Shown: in pieces, positions 23,621-32,990 of the stretch
Numbering within the stretch: the first letter of the stretch is position 1
How the letters are laid out: each line of letters begins with the position of its first letter
Assembly (NCBI GenBank): GCA_017394885.1
Contig: JAFPWO010000004.1
Location: 1-64,000, forward strand
From: Lachnospiraceae bacterium
Lineage (GTDB): Bacteria > Bacillota > Clostridia > Lachnospirales > Lachnospiraceae
Reading direction: 5' to 3'
Length of the DNA: 64,000 nucleotides
Position numbers and translations under genes: made by a program
Notes under the pieces: generated by a model
What the model was told of the DNA's origin: nothing
The model's input: the letters and a program-made list of their open reading frames with translations, nothing else
Databases searched by the model: none

Positions 23621-24949
23621 TTACAGTCTCGCCCGCAGGGCTTCGCCGGCGGCTTCGTAGCCGGGCTTGCCGAGCAGCGCGAACATATTCTTCTTGTAGC
23701 TTTCCACGCCGGGCTGGTTGAACGGATTTACCTTTAACGCATAGCCGCTCACGCCGACCGCATACTCAAAGAAGTAGAACAGCTCGCCCAGGGAATATGC
23801 GGAGACCTCCGGCAGCGTGATCAGCGAGACCGGGACGCCGCCGTCCACGTGGGCCAGCATCGTGCCCTGCATCGCGCTCTTATTCACGAAATCCAGCTCG
23901 CGGCCGGCCAGGTAGTTGAGGCCGTCCAGATCTTCCGCTTCCGCTTCGATCCGCACATCGGCCGGATTCTTTTCGATGGCGATGACCGTCTCCTGCAGGA
24001 TACGGTTGCCGTCCTGGATGAACTGCCCCATCGAGTGCAGGTCCGTGGTCAGATCCACGGCCGCCGGGAAGATGCCCTTGCCGCCTTTCCCTTCGCTCTC
24101 GCCGTAGAGCTGCTTCCACCATTCCGCGATATAATGCAGGATCGGCTCATAGTTGGCCAGGACTTCGATGGTCTTGCCCTTGCGGTACAGGGCGCCGCGC
24201 ACCGCCGCATAGCGCAGCGCGTCGCTCTCTTCGTTTTCATAGCAGAGCGTCCGCATGGCCTGCGCACCGGCCATCAGCTCATCCAGATCGATCCCCGCCA
24301 CCGCGATCGGCAGCAGGCCCACCGCCGTAAGCACCGAGAAGCGCCCGCCGACGTCGTCCGGCACCACAAAGCACTCGTAGCCTTCCTTGTCCGCCAGACT
24401 CTTTAACGCGCCGCGGGCCTTGTCCGTGGTCGCATAGATCCGCTTCGCCGCCTCTTCCCGGCCGACACGTTCCTCCAGGATCTTCTTTAACAGGCGGAAC
24501 GCGATGGCCGGCTCCGTGGTGGTCCCGGACTTGGAGATCACATTGATGGAGAAGCGTTTCCCCTCCAGGGCTTTTTCCAGCGCGCACAGATACGCGGCGC
24601 TGATCTGATTGCCCGCGAAGAAGATCTGCGGCTTTGCGCCGACGGCCGCTCCCAGCGGATTGCCTAAAAACTCCACCGCCGCACGGGCACCGAGGTACGA
24701 ACCGCCGATCCCGACTACGACCAGGATATCCGAATCCTCGCGGATCCGGGCCGCTGCCGCCTTGATGCGTCCATATTCTTCTTTATCATAATCCACCGGC
24801 AGATCCAGCCAGCCGAGGAAGTCGTTGCCTTCTCCCTGCCGGCCCATCAGGACCGCCCGGGCCGCTCTGGCCTCGGAGAGGCTCTCGGCCAGTTCCTGCT
24901 CGCTCAAAAAAGGAAGGGCTTTGGAAGCATCAAAAGTCACGTGATTCAT
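23621..24949 (-). CDS. pgi: Glucose-6-phosphate isomerase
   Basis: A 442-aa phosphoglucose isomerase of glycolysis and gluconeogenesis. Motifs are [70 protein letters not shown] and the C-terminal [16 protein letters not shown]. The compact length is typical of Firmicutes enzymes (440-450 aa) rather than the 550-aa proteobacterial type. AAGGAGA precedes the ATG. It is transcribed divergently from murG and leads into the sugar transporter gene. Confidence 0.95.
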   Translation of the reverse strand: MNHVTFDASKALPFLSEQELAESLSEARAARAVLMGRQGEGNDFLGWLDLPVDYDKEEYGRIKAAAARIREDSDILVVVGIGGSYLGARAAVEFLGNPLGAAVGAKPQIFFAGNQISAAYLCALEKALEGKRFSINVISKSGTTTEPAIAFRLLKKILEERVGREEAAKRIYATTDKARGALKSLADKEGYECFVVPDDVGGRFSVLTAVGLLPIAVAGIDLDELMAGAQAMRTLCYENEESDALRYAAVRGALYRKGKTIEVLANYEPILHYIAEWWKQLYGESEGKGGKGIFPAAVDLTTDLHSMGQFIQDGNRILQETVIAIEKNPADVRIEAEAEDLDGLNYLAGRELDFVNKSAMQGTMLAHVDGGVPVSLITLPEVSAYSLGELFYFFEYAVGVSGYALKVNPFNQPGVESYKKNMFALLGKPGYEAAGEALRARL

Positions 24950-25015
24950 ATTCTCCGTCTCCTTGCAAAAGATTCAGAAATATTATACACGCTTCGCCGC
25001 GAAAACGCACCTGTT

Positions 25016-25044
25016 TTTACTGTACGGAAACGGAAAAATATGCT
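25016..25044 (+). promoter_or_regulatory. Probable murG promoter
   Basis: TTTACT, 17 bases, TATGCT; start about 30 bases ahead of the murG ATG. Confidence 0.5.
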
Positions 25045-25079
25045 AAACTATGGCTGTTTTCAAGGAAGGAAGCATTTTT

Positions 25080-26150
25080 ATGAAGAAAATCGTACTTACC
25101 GGCGGCGGCAGCGCCGGCCATGTCACCCCGAATCTGGCCCTGGTCCCGGAGCTGAGGCGCCGCGGCTTTGAAGTTTATTACATCGGTTCCTACGAAGGCA
25201 TCGAGAAAGATCTGGTGGAAGCGGAGCAGATCCCCTATACCGGAATCTCGACCGGCAAGCTTCGCCGTTATTTCAGCTGGAAGAATTTTACGGACCCGGT
25301 CCGTGTGCTGAAAGGCTTCAAAGAGGCCAGAGAGCGTCTGAAAGAGATCCGGCCGGATATCATTTTTTCCAAGGGCGGCTTCGTGTCCACGCCGGTGGTC
25401 GGCGCGGCCCATCAGCTGGACATCCCCGTCATCCTGCACGAGTCGGATATGACGCCCGGCCTGGCCAACCGCTTAAGCTTCCCGTACGCGTCGCGCTGCC
25501 TGTGCAGCTTCCCCGAAACGCTTTCGCGTCTTCCGAAGGAGAAATCCTATGTCAGCGGCTGCCCGATCCGGGCGGAGCTGGCGGAAGGCAGCCGGGAAGC
25601 CGCGCTTCGCTTTACCGGCCTGTCCGGAGAAAAGCCGGTGCTCATGGCCATGGGCGGCAGCCTCGGATCCGTTGCCTTAAACACCCATCTGCGGGCCATC
25701 CTGCCGCGCCTGCTGGAGCGCTTTGACGTGATCCACCTCTGCGGGAAAGGACGGCTGGACGAGACGATCTCCCTGCCCGGCTATGCGCAGTTTGAATATG
25801 TCAGTGAGGAAATGAAGGACCTCTTCGCTCTCGCGGACTTTCTGATCTCCCGCGCCGGCGCGAATGCGATCTGCGAGTTCCTGTTCCTGAAGAAGCCGAA
25901 TCTTCTGATCCCGCTGCCGCTGACCCAGTCCCGCGGCGACCAGATCTTAAATGCCCGTTCCTTCGAGAAGCAGGGCTTCAGCGCCGTTATGGAAGAAGAG
26001 ACCATCACGGATGACGGTCTCTTCGAAGCGCTTGAGACGCTGTACGCGTCCCGGGATCAGTATATTGCGGCGATGGAACAGAGCAATCAGTCCGACGCCG
26101 TGACTTTTATCTGCGATATGATCGAAAGTCTCTGCGGAAAAGAATCGTAA
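25080..26150 (+). CDS. murG: UDP-GlcNAc transferase of peptidoglycan synthesis
   Basis: A 356-aa MurG that adds GlcNAc to lipid I to give lipid II at the inner face of the membrane. The Gly-rich N-terminal loop GGGSAGHVTPNLAL, the acceptor-side segment KGGFVSTPVVGAAHQLDIP, the second loop MAMGGSLGSVALN, and donor-site SRAGANAICEFLFLKKPNLL with PLTQSRGDQILNA are all present. The start is the ATG after GGAAGG (MKKIVLTGG); the longer reading lacks a site. It is isolated from the mur/dcw cluster, and murC is also separate at 46.5 kb. The family includes monofunctional homologues outside cell-wall synthesis, but the motifs are canonical. Confidence 0.92.
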   Translation: MKKIVLTGGGSAGHVTPNLALVPELRRRGFEVYYIGSYEGIEKDLVEAEQIPYTGISTGKLRRYFSWKNFTDPVRVLKGFKEARERLKEIRPDIIFSKGGFVSTPVVGAAHQLDIPVILHESDMTPGLANRLSFPYASRCLCSFPETLSRLPKEKSYVSGCPIRAELAEGSREAALRFTGLSGEKPVLMAMGGSLGSVALNTHLRAILPRLLERFDVIHLCGKGRLDETISLPGYAQFEYVSEEMKDLFALADFLISRAGANAICEFLFLKKPNLLIPLPLTQSRGDQILNARSFEKQGFSAVMEEETITDDGLFEALETLYASRDQYIAAMEQSNQSDAVTFICDMIESLCGKES

Positions 26151-26157
26151 GCGCTTA
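26148..26157. other. Palindrome containing two convergent stop codons
   Basis: TAAGCGCTTA is a perfect palindrome made of the murG stop, four bases, and the oppF stop on the other strand. There is no room for a terminator between the genes, so their transcripts probably overlap. Confidence 0.7.
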
Positions 26158-27114
26158 CTGCAGCTCTCCGCAGCGGCAGCAGGCCACCCAGTGCTCCGGC
26201 TTAACCTCGATCAGGGCCGGAGTTTTCTTATGGCATTCTTCCGTCGCGTACAGGCATCTCTTGGCGAAGCGGCATTCATCTTCCGGATCGATGGGGGAAT
26301 TGATCTCCCCCTTGAGGATGATGCGCTGGATCGTATTGCCTGTCTCGGGGATCGGGATGGCCGAAAGCAGCGCCTTCGTATACGGGTGCAGCGGGTTTTC
26401 AAACAGCTCTTCCGCCGGCGCCTTCTCCACGATCTGCCCCAGATACATGACGGCAATATCGTCCGCAAAATGGTTCACCACCGCCAGATCGTGCGTGATA
26501 AACATATAGGTCAGCCCCAGCTTGTCCTGCAGTTCCTCCAGCAGGTTCAGGATCTGCGCCTGGATCGAAACGTCCAGCGCTGAGACCGGCTCGTCGCAGA
26601 CGATAAACTTGGGATTCATCGCCAGCGCCCTGGCGATGCCGACCCGCTGGCGGCGTCCGCCGTCCAGCTCATGCGGGTAACTGTTGATCAGACGGGGCGC
26701 CAGACCGACGATCTCCATCAGCTCGATCACTCTGTCTTCGATGGCTTTTTTATCGGTCAGGATCTTGTTGTAGATGATCGGCTCCGCGATCGCCTGCCGG
26801 ACCGTATTTCTCGGGTCCAGCGAGGAGAACGGATCCTGGAAGATCAGCTGCATCTCACAGCGCATTTTGCGCAGTTCTTCCTTGCTGAGCGCCGTGATAT
26901 CGGTCCCGTTGAAGATCACCTGGCCGCTCGTCGGCTCCACCAGCCGCAGGATCGTCCGGCCCGTCGTCGTCTTTCCGCAGCCGGATTCCCCGACGACGCC
27001 CAGCGTCTTCCCCTTCTCGATGGTAAAGGAAACGTCGTCTACCGCATGCAGCGTTCCGTTCGGGGACTTATAATACTTCTTCAGATTTTTTACTTCCAGA
27101 ACGACTTCACTCAC
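26155..27114 (-). CDS. oppF: Oligopeptide ABC transporter ATP-binding protein OppF/DppF
   Basis: A 319-aa ATPase that with OppD powers peptide import. Walker A is GESGCGKTTTGR, the Q-loop region is LIFQDPFSSLDPRN, the signature is LDGGRRQRVGIARAL (LDGGR instead of the usual LSGGQ), and Walker B is FIVCDEPVSALD. The C-terminal oligopeptide-transporter extension has CRFAKRCLYATEECHKK, which can hold an Fe-S cluster in this family. I place the start at GTG 27114 after GGAG, overlapping oppD by eight bases. An in-frame ATG further upstream would extend 13 residues or more into oppD. Last gene of the opp operon. Confidence 0.9.
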   Translation of the reverse strand: MSEVVLEVKNLKKYYKSPNGTLHAVDDVSFTIEKGKTLGVVGESGCGKTTTGRTILRLVEPTSGQVIFNGTDITALSKEELRKMRCEMQLIFQDPFSSLDPRNTVRQAIAEPIIYNKILTDKKAIEDRVIELMEIVGLAPRLINSYPHELDGGRRQRVGIARALAMNPKFIVCDEPVSALDVSIQAQILNLLEELQDKLGLTYMFITHDLAVVNHFADDIAVMYLGQIVEKAPAEELFENPLHPYTKALLSAIPIPETGNTIQRIILKGEINSPIDPEDECRFAKRCLYATEECHKKTPALIEVKPEHWVACCRCGELQ

Positions 27115-28111
27115 GGTCTTTGCTCCTTTCAATGCGGAAGGAAGGATCCTCATACGCGGTACATGCCGCAAAATGCGTATCACTGAAATGATGCGCTGCG
27201 GGCTGGGCCGCTTTGCAGGCCTCGGTCGCATAGCGGCAGCGCGGCGCGAAGGCACAGCCGACCGGCAGATCCGTCGGATCCGGCATCAGGCCGGGGATCG
27301 GCTGCAGTTTCGCCTCGCGGTTCTTGATATTGGGCAGCGAGTTGAACAGGCCTTCCGTATAGGGATGGCGGGTATGGTTGAACACCTCGTCCAGCGTCCC
27401 CATCTCCACGATCCGGCCCGCGTACATGACCGCGACCTCATCGCAGATCTCCGCGACGATCCCCAGATCGTGCGTGATCAGGATCATTCCCATGTTGAAC
27501 TGGTCCCGCAGCTTTTTCATCATATCCAGGACCTGGGCCTGGATCGTCACGTCCAGCGCGGTCGTCGGTTCATCCGCGATCAGCATCTTCGGGTTGCAGG
27601 CCAAAGCAATGGCGATCACCACGCGCTGCCGCATTCCACCCGAAAACTGGTGCGGGTATTCCATGGCGCGCGTGCGCGGGATCCCGACGAGCTCCAGCAT
27701 TTCCAAGGCTTTTTCCCATGCCTGCGGACGCTTCAGCTTCTCATGCAGCATAATGCTTTCGGTGATCTGGTCCCCGACCGTCTCGACAGGGTTCAGGGAC
27801 GTCATCGGGTCCTGGAAGATCATGGAGATATCCTGGCCCCGCACGTTGTAGAGCTGCTTCTGGCTCAGCTTCATGATATCCTGCCCGCAGACCAGGATCC
27901 GGCCGCTCCGGATAGTGCCCGGCGGATCCGGGACCAGCCGGAGGGCGGCGAGCGCTGTCGTGGTCTTGCCGGCGCCGGTCTCTCCGACCAGGCCGACCGT
28001 GGTCCCGGCTTCGACCTTCAGATTGAGGTCCGTTACCGCCTGGGTGACCTCGCCTTCCACCACATATTCGACCGTCAGGTCTTCTATTTCGAGTACGTAT
28101 TCCTTATTCAT
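27107..28111 (-). CDS. oppD: Oligopeptide ABC transporter ATP-binding protein OppD/DppD
   Basis: A 334-aa ATPase with Walker A GETGAGKTTTALA, Q-loop MIFQDPMTSLNPV, signature FSGGMRQRVVIAIAL, Walker B MLIADEPTTALDVT and switch His in LITHDLGIVAE. The C-terminal Cys cluster CAFAPRCRYATEACK is the usual OppD/DppD feature. It follows oppC by 12 bases and overlaps oppF by eight. Confidence 0.93.
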   Translation of the reverse strand: MNKEYVLEIEDLTVEYVVEGEVTQAVTDLNLKVEAGTTVGLVGETGAGKTTTALAALRLVPDPPGTIRSGRILVCGQDIMKLSQKQLYNVRGQDISMIFQDPMTSLNPVETVGDQITESIMLHEKLKRPQAWEKALEMLELVGIPRTRAMEYPHQFSGGMRQRVVIAIALACNPKMLIADEPTTALDVTIQAQVLDMMKKLRDQFNMGMILITHDLGIVAEICDEVAVMYAGRIVEMGTLDEVFNHTRHPYTEGLFNSLPNIKNREAKLQPIPGLMPDPTDLPVGCAFAPRCRYATEACKAAQPAAHHFSDTHFAACTAYEDPSFRIERSKDRE

Positions 28112-28123
28112 CTTCGGCCTCCC

Positions 28124-29035
28124 TTATTTACGCAGCTTGGGATCCATCGCATCCCGGAGGCCGTCTCCCATCAGGTTCAGGGCCAGAACGGTGATCATAA
28201 TGGCAAGGCCCGGGAACAGTGTCAGGTTCGCGTGCTGGCGAAGCTCATCCCGCCCGGCGGAAAGCAGGGCGCCCCACTCGGGCGAAGGCGCCGGAACGCC
28301 CAGCCCCAGGAAGCTTAAGGAAGAGGCTGAAATGATAACGGTCGCCACCTGCAGCGTTATGCTGACGATGATCGGAGACAGGCAGTTCGGCAGGACATGC
28401 TTGATAATGATATCCCGCTCCTTCAGCCCGATGATGCGGGCCGATTCGATATACTCCTGATTCTTCACCGTCAGCACGGCGGCGCGCGTCATCCGGCAGA
28501 TCTTCGGGATCCCCACGATACCGAGCGCGATGATCAGGTTCATCATATTCGCGCCGAGCGCCGACACCACCACGATGCCCATCAGGATGAAAGGAACCGC
28601 AGAGAGCATATCCATGATACGCATCACGACGTTTTCGAAGAAGCCGCCGTAGTATCCGGCCAGCGCGCCGATCGGGACCGCGATCAGGGTGGAGATCAGC
28701 GTAGCTACCACACCGATCGTCAGCGAATACTTCGTCCCGTACAGAACGCGGACGAACAGATCCCTGCCCTTTCCGTCCGTCCCGAAGGGATGCTCCCAGC
28801 TGGGCGGAAGCAGCCGCGCCTTGGTATTGATGCCCGCGATCTGCTTGCTGTAATCAAAGATCACATCCGAAAAAACAGCCAGCAGAATGAGAAGGACCAC
28901 GACCACCAGGCCAACCATGGCGCCTTTGTTTTTCCGCATCCGGTACCAGACTTCCGCGCCCTGGCTTCTGCCTTTTGCTTTTTCTCCGGTCGCTTTCCGG
29001 TTTATATCCTGAACTTCTTTTTTGTTCTTACTCAT
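28124..29035 (-). CDS. oppC: Oligopeptide ABC transporter permease OppC/DppC
   Basis: A 303-aa inner-membrane permease. It has an N-terminal cytoplasmic tail rich in Lys/Glu, a first helix MVGLVVVVLLILLAVFSD, the periplasm-like loop with HPFGTDGKGRDLFVRVLYG, and the coupling motif AARIIGLKERDIIIKHVLPN. The start is the ATG overlapping the oppB stop (GATGAGTAA), which gives MSKNKKEVQD; the longer reading is unsupported. It pairs with OppB to form the channel. Confidence 0.92.
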   Translation of the reverse strand: MSKNKKEVQDINRKATGEKAKGRSQGAEVWYRMRKNKGAMVGLVVVVLLILLAVFSDVIFDYSKQIAGINTKARLLPPSWEHPFGTDGKGRDLFVRVLYGTKYSLTIGVVATLISTLIAVPIGALAGYYGGFFENVVMRIMDMLSAVPFILMGIVVVSALGANMMNLIIALGIVGIPKICRMTRAAVLTVKNQEYIESARIIGLKERDIIIKHVLPNCLSPIIVSITLQVATVIISASSLSFLGLGVPAPSPEWGALLSAGRDELRQHANLTLFPGLAIMITVLALNLMGDGLRDAMDPKLRK

Positions 29036-29984
29036 CGATCTTTGCCTTTCTTGCTCTTGCATAGTGAGATTTGATACGAGGGTCAACAAAGGCGTACAAT
29101 ATATCCACGATCAACAGAATCACGCTGATAACGATGGTCTTCATGATAATACATCCGACAACGACCATCGTATCGCGGCTTCTGATACTGTCTATGATCA
29201 GTCGGCCTACGCCGGGCCAGGAGAACACCGCTTCGGTAACGACCGCGCCGCCCAGCGCGGTGGCAAAGGTCTCTCCGATACTTGTTATAATCGGGATCAG
29301 CGCATTTTTCAGGGCATGCTTATAAATGACCTGCCGTTCCGGAGCCCCCTTGGCCCGGGCCGTCCGCAGGTAATCGGAACGGATAACATCCAGCATGGAA
29401 GAGCGCGTGACACGCGTCATGCTGGCCATGAAACCGGTCCCGATCGTGATCGCCGGCAGGATGATACTCTTAAAGCCCACGGCGCCTTCGGAAGGAAGCC
29501 AGCCGAGGCGAAGGGCAAAAATAACAATCAGCACCAGGCCGAGCCAGAAGTTGGGAATGGAAAGCCCCAGCAGCGCGCCGACCATGGCTACGTTATCCGC
29601 GATCGAGCCGTGATGGACCGCGGAGTAAATGCCCAGCGGGATCGACAGGATCACGCAGACCAGCGTCGAGCCCAGGGCGAGCTTGAGCGTATTCGGGAAA
29701 CGGTTCAGGAAAAGGGACATGACCGGTTCCTTCGAGATATAACCGGTTCCGAGATCGCCTTTCGTGATCAGATTCCACATATACTTGACATAACGGACCA
29801 GAAGAGGATCGTTCAGTCCCAACGATTCTTTCAGTTCATAGAGCTGCTGCGCATCCAGTTCTTCGGCTCCCATAACGGCGGTTACGTCACCGGATGCCAC
29901 ATTCATGATGCAGAACACCAGAAGTGACACTCCGAAGATAACCGGGATCAGCATCAGGATACGCTTTAAGATGTATTTATGCAT
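29028..29984 (-). CDS. oppB: Oligopeptide ABC transporter permease OppB/DppB
   Basis: A 318-aa permease with six predicted helices. It begins YILKRILMLIPVIFGVSLLVF and carries LGTGYISKEPVMSLFLNRFPNT, the coupling loop RTARAKGAPERQVIYKHALKN, and the C-terminal VLLIVDILYAFVDPRIK. GGGAG precedes the ATG. The gene lies 86 bases after oppA, separated by a strong hairpin. Confidence 0.92.
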   Translation of the reverse strand: MHKYILKRILMLIPVIFGVSLLVFCIMNVASGDVTAVMGAEELDAQQLYELKESLGLNDPLLVRYVKYMWNLITKGDLGTGYISKEPVMSLFLNRFPNTLKLALGSTLVCVILSIPLGIYSAVHHGSIADNVAMVGALLGLSIPNFWLGLVLIVIFALRLGWLPSEGAVGFKSIILPAITIGTGFMASMTRVTRSSMLDVIRSDYLRTARAKGAPERQVIYKHALKNALIPIITSIGETFATALGGAVVTEAVFSWPGVGRLIIDSIRSRDTMVVVGCIIMKTIVISVILLIVDILYAFVDPRIKSHYARARKAKIDE

Positions 29985-30004
29985 AAAAGACTCCCAAAGA
30001 AGCA

Positions 30005-30034
30005 GCCTGCCCCGCCCGCAAAGGCGGAGCAGGC
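30005..30034 (-). terminator. Intergenic hairpin between oppA and oppB
   Basis: A GC-rich stem of 12 positions (11 paired) with a 6-base loop and no T-run. It is better read as a 3'-end stabiliser or partial terminator, giving more binding protein than permease, than as a full stop. Confidence 0.65.
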
Positions 30035-30070
30035 AAACAATATGTTATTTCTTACGCGCAGGAAAACCGC

Positions 30071-31645
30071 TTACTTGGATTCCTCACAGACAGCATAAGT
30101 GAAGTTATGTCTTGTATTCGACTGGAATATCACGCCGGACAGGCCCTTGCGGAACAGTCCGCTGGCGGTTCCGTAGAACAGCGGGACGCAAGGCATTTCT
30201 TCATGCGTGATCTCCTGCACTTCCTTATACAGCGCCAGGCGGGTGGCGTCATCCGTCTCACCCAGGGCCTTGTCCAGAAGCTCCGCTACCTTTTCATTGT
30301 TGTACTTCATACGGTTGGCCGTATTGCCGTAAACCAGAATATCGCGGAACTGGTCGCCGTAAACACCGCAGGTCTTGGAGTAGAGCAGCAGATCCAGCTT
30401 CTTGTCCGCCACGGTCTGCGCCAGGCCGGGCGCGTCCGTAATATTCAGCTTGATCTCGATCCCGATCTCAGCCAGCTGTGCCTGGACGACTTCTGCCATC
30501 TGTTCAAAAGCGCTGACCGTCGTCAGAGATAAGGTCAGGCCGTCCGGATGATTCGACTTGGCCAGATACTCTTTCGCCAGATCCAGGTTCTTGCCCAGCT
30601 GCTGTTCATAGTCCGTATAAATACCGTACTGGTTGGGGCCCCAGAAAGTCTTGCAGGGTTCGCCCTTGCCGGAAAAGCCGACATCCATGAGTTCGGTAGG
30701 ATCGATGGCATACGCGATGGCATTCCGAAGATTCACGTCATCTCCGATCGCTTCGCTTTCATAGGACATGCCCAGGTAGTAAATCAGGTCCGCTGAAATA
30801 ATGCTGTAATCAACGTTCGGGTCCGCATCATAAATATTGATGTCCCCGAAATTGAAGCTGTAGGAGAACTGGATCTCATCGGTCTGAACGGCGATCGAGC
30901 GGGCGCTTTCTTCCGTCATGGTCTTCTCGATGATCTTCTTGGTCGGGGTCTGCACGTCTTTCCATACCCAGGAGGACTCGACCTTATCAAACTCCACCAT
31001 CGTACCGGGCTCAAACTTCACGGGCGTCCATCCGCCGGTGCCCACTTTATAGCCGTTGTCCGGATCCTTCTCCAGCGCTTCCCGGTTCAGCATGCCCCAG
31101 AAAGGCATCGCCAGACGGTAAGGAAGATCCATGTTGGCCTGGATCAGTGTGATCGCCACTTCGTAATCTCCGTTGGCAACGACTTTTTCCACGTTCTTGG
31201 CATCCGCGGCGCCGCTGACACCGGTCGCCGCCATCCGCTCGACGGTAAAGACGACGTCGTCCGCGGTAAAGGGCTCGCCGTTGCTGAAGGTCACATCGTT
31301 CCTCAGCTTAAACGTCCACACGGTCGAATCATCATTGTGGGACCATTCCGTTGCCAGGCAAGGCTCGATCTGCTTGGTCTCAAAGTTGAAATTGACCAGC
31401 GTGTTCAGATACAGCATATACAGGGTATCCTGAATACTGTTGACCAGGACCTGGCAGTCCAGCGTCGTCGCCGGCTGGTCGTAGCCCAGCGTAATGACTT
31501 CCTTGTAGGTTTTTTCCGCAGCGGACGTATTCGACTCCGCTTCACCCTTGGTTTCCGCTTCTCCCGTCGTGCCGTTCTGGTTTCCGCACGCCGCAAGACT
31601 CAGGACCATTGCCCCGGCAAGTAAGATTGCCAAAAGTTTCTTCAT
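30071..31645 (-). CDS. oppA: Peptide-binding lipoprotein, SBP family 5 (copy 1)
   Basis: A 524-aa extracellular binding protein, membrane-tethered by a lipid on the Cys of LSLAACG (about residue 21). After a Ser/Glu/Thr-rich linker comes the family-5 fold, with KLRNDVTFSNGEPFTADDVVFTVERM, NLRNAIAYAIDPTELMDVGFSGKGEP, and the C-terminal MPCVPLFYGTASGLFRKGLSGV. The DppA/OppA-type fold fits di- or oligopeptides, although nickel, glycan or opine binding occurs in the family. It directly precedes oppBCDF and follows the NlpC/P60-like gene by 37 bases. It is closely similar over its whole length to the second copy at 38.6-40.2 kb. Confidence 0.92.
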   Translation of the reverse strand: MKKLLAILLAGAMVLSLAACGNQNGTTGEAETKGEAESNTSAAEKTYKEVITLGYDQPATTLDCQVLVNSIQDTLYMLYLNTLVNFNFETKQIEPCLATEWSHNDDSTVWTFKLRNDVTFSNGEPFTADDVVFTVERMAATGVSGAADAKNVEKVVANGDYEVAITLIQANMDLPYRLAMPFWGMLNREALEKDPDNGYKVGTGGWTPVKFEPGTMVEFDKVESSWVWKDVQTPTKKIIEKTMTEESARSIAVQTDEIQFSYSFNFGDINIYDADPNVDYSIISADLIYYLGMSYESEAIGDDVNLRNAIAYAIDPTELMDVGFSGKGEPCKTFWGPNQYGIYTDYEQQLGKNLDLAKEYLAKSNHPDGLTLSLTTVSAFEQMAEVVQAQLAEIGIEIKLNITDAPGLAQTVADKKLDLLLYSKTCGVYGDQFRDILVYGNTANRMKYNNEKVAELLDKALGETDDATRLALYKEVQEITHEEMPCVPLFYGTASGLFRKGLSGVIFQSNTRHNFTYAVCEESK

Positions 31646-31682
31646 CGCTATTCCTCCTTACTATCGTATTCTTCTGTTTTTA

Positions 31683-32945
31683 TCATCCCGCCTGTTCCAC
31701 ACGGAAATACACGTACCGGGATGTATAAATACCGTATTGGTTCTTCGCCAGGACGATCAGATTGTACAAACCTTCTTCGTCCGGTGCCGGGAAGGAAGCG
31801 CAGCCGTCTGCGATCTCCCGCCCCGTAAAGTCTCCGTTCCGGAGGACGTAAAAGCTTTCCGTATTGAGTACATAATGGAATACGCGGTCCTCTTTTGCGG
31901 TGTTTTCAAAATGCAGCCGGATCTCTTCTCCGGGTTTATAGATGTTTTTGTCTGTTTCCGCCTTCAGATCCACCATACACCATGCCACCGGAGCGCTTTC
32001 TTTGCCTTCGCCCAGCAGGCGGGCATTCCAGATCCCCGCTTGCGCAGGCTCCAGCCGCAGCGGTCCATCTCCGACAGGATATCGGTGCACGGTCCCGTCC
32101 GGTGCGGTAAGCTCGAATTCTTTCCACCCTTCTGTCAGCGTGGAAAGCTCCACCGGTTCATCCCCGATCCGATAATTCGCCTTGTTGCCGTAGTCCGGCA
32201 TCAGGTCCCGGTTGATCGGAGGCACCGGCAGCTCGGGATCCCCTTCGACCGGCATGAAAGGATCCGGGGTATATCCCACCTCATCCACCTTGTCATACCG
32301 ATAAACGCTGTACTCCCTTTCCAGCCAGTACCGGCGGAATTCCTCCGCCGAAAAACCGGTCCGGATGCTAAGCGGAAGCGTTTCTTCCGAGACTTCGATC
32401 TCGCAGACCCGGCCGTTTTCGTCCCGCGCGATATCGGTGATCATGGCGATATGCGCCTTCGGATTGACGATAACGTCGCACAGTTTCAGGTTTTCAAGCC
32501 GGTCGGTGTCAACCGGATGCATGTCAGGAAGAAAAGGCCATTCTTTGCAGACGACCCGGTACGGCAGGTCCAGCGCATAGCTTACCTGCGCGGAGCAGAC
32601 CGAGCCGTAAAAACAGTTTCCTTTCGACCCCGGCTGATCCTTCAGCTCTCTTGTATACACAACACTGTTCGGATTCGAAAGCGCTGATAAAAACGTTTCC
32701 GCAGACACATTCCAGCCCACGTATTTTTCAACGGTACGGCAGGAAGAATACGGTACGCCCTGCTGAGGACGCCATTCCGGAAAATATCCGTAAAAATTTG
32801 TCCTCGTGCCATCCAGATTCCGGGTACTCAGACAGGATGGAAGCGGGCGAACCGGAGTCCATTTCAGTTCCGTCATCTGCCGAACCCGTCTCAGTACATT
32901 TGCAGCCCCCACGGAAGAAGGCTTGTCGTGATACAAAGTTTTCAT
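31683..32945 (-). CDS. Uncharacterised NlpC/P60-like cysteine protein (copy 1)
   Basis: A 420-aa protein with no signal peptide or membrane segment, so probably cytosolic. A central papain-like half shows GNCFYGSVCSAQVSYAL (Cys111, Cys117) and, about 55 residues on, KLCDVIVNPKAHIAMITDI (His165) followed by acidic EVSEE. This Cys...His order is that of NlpC/P60 amidases and peptidases. N-terminal to it is FYGYFPEWRPQQGVPYSSCR; C-terminal (about 220-420) are two beta-rich segments like Ig folds. I know no named family. It heads the opp operon and is duplicated with an oppA at 40.2-41.5 kb, both conserving these residues. That suggests it acts on the imported substrate; catalysis is unproven. 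Confidence 0.6.
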   Translation of the reverse strand: MKTLYHDKPSSVGAANVLRRVRQMTELKWTPVRPLPSCLSTRNLDGTRTNFYGYFPEWRPQQGVPYSSCRTVEKYVGWNVSAETFLSALSNPNSVVYTRELKDQPGSKGNCFYGSVCSAQVSYALDLPYRVVCKEWPFLPDMHPVDTDRLENLKLCDVIVNPKAHIAMITDIARDENGRVCEIEVSEETLPLSIRTGFSAEEFRRYWLEREYSVYRYDKVDEVGYTPDPFMPVEGDPELPVPPINRDLMPDYGNKANYRIGDEPVELSTLTEGWKEFELTAPDGTVHRYPVGDGPLRLEPAQAGIWNARLLGEGKESAPVAWCMVDLKAETDKNIYKPGEEIRLHFENTAKEDRVFHYVLNTESFYVLRNGDFTGREIADGCASFPAPDEEGLYNLIVLAKNQYGIYTSRYVYFRVEQAG

Positions 32946-32990
32946 TTTCCTTCCTCTTTGTTCTTTTCTGATCGGTCTTCCGGATGCAAA

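Noticed and set aside
27115..27255. Upstream ATG starts for oppF
   Set aside because: They would overlap oppD by about 50 bases or more and lack a ribosome binding site; the GTG at 27114 has one.
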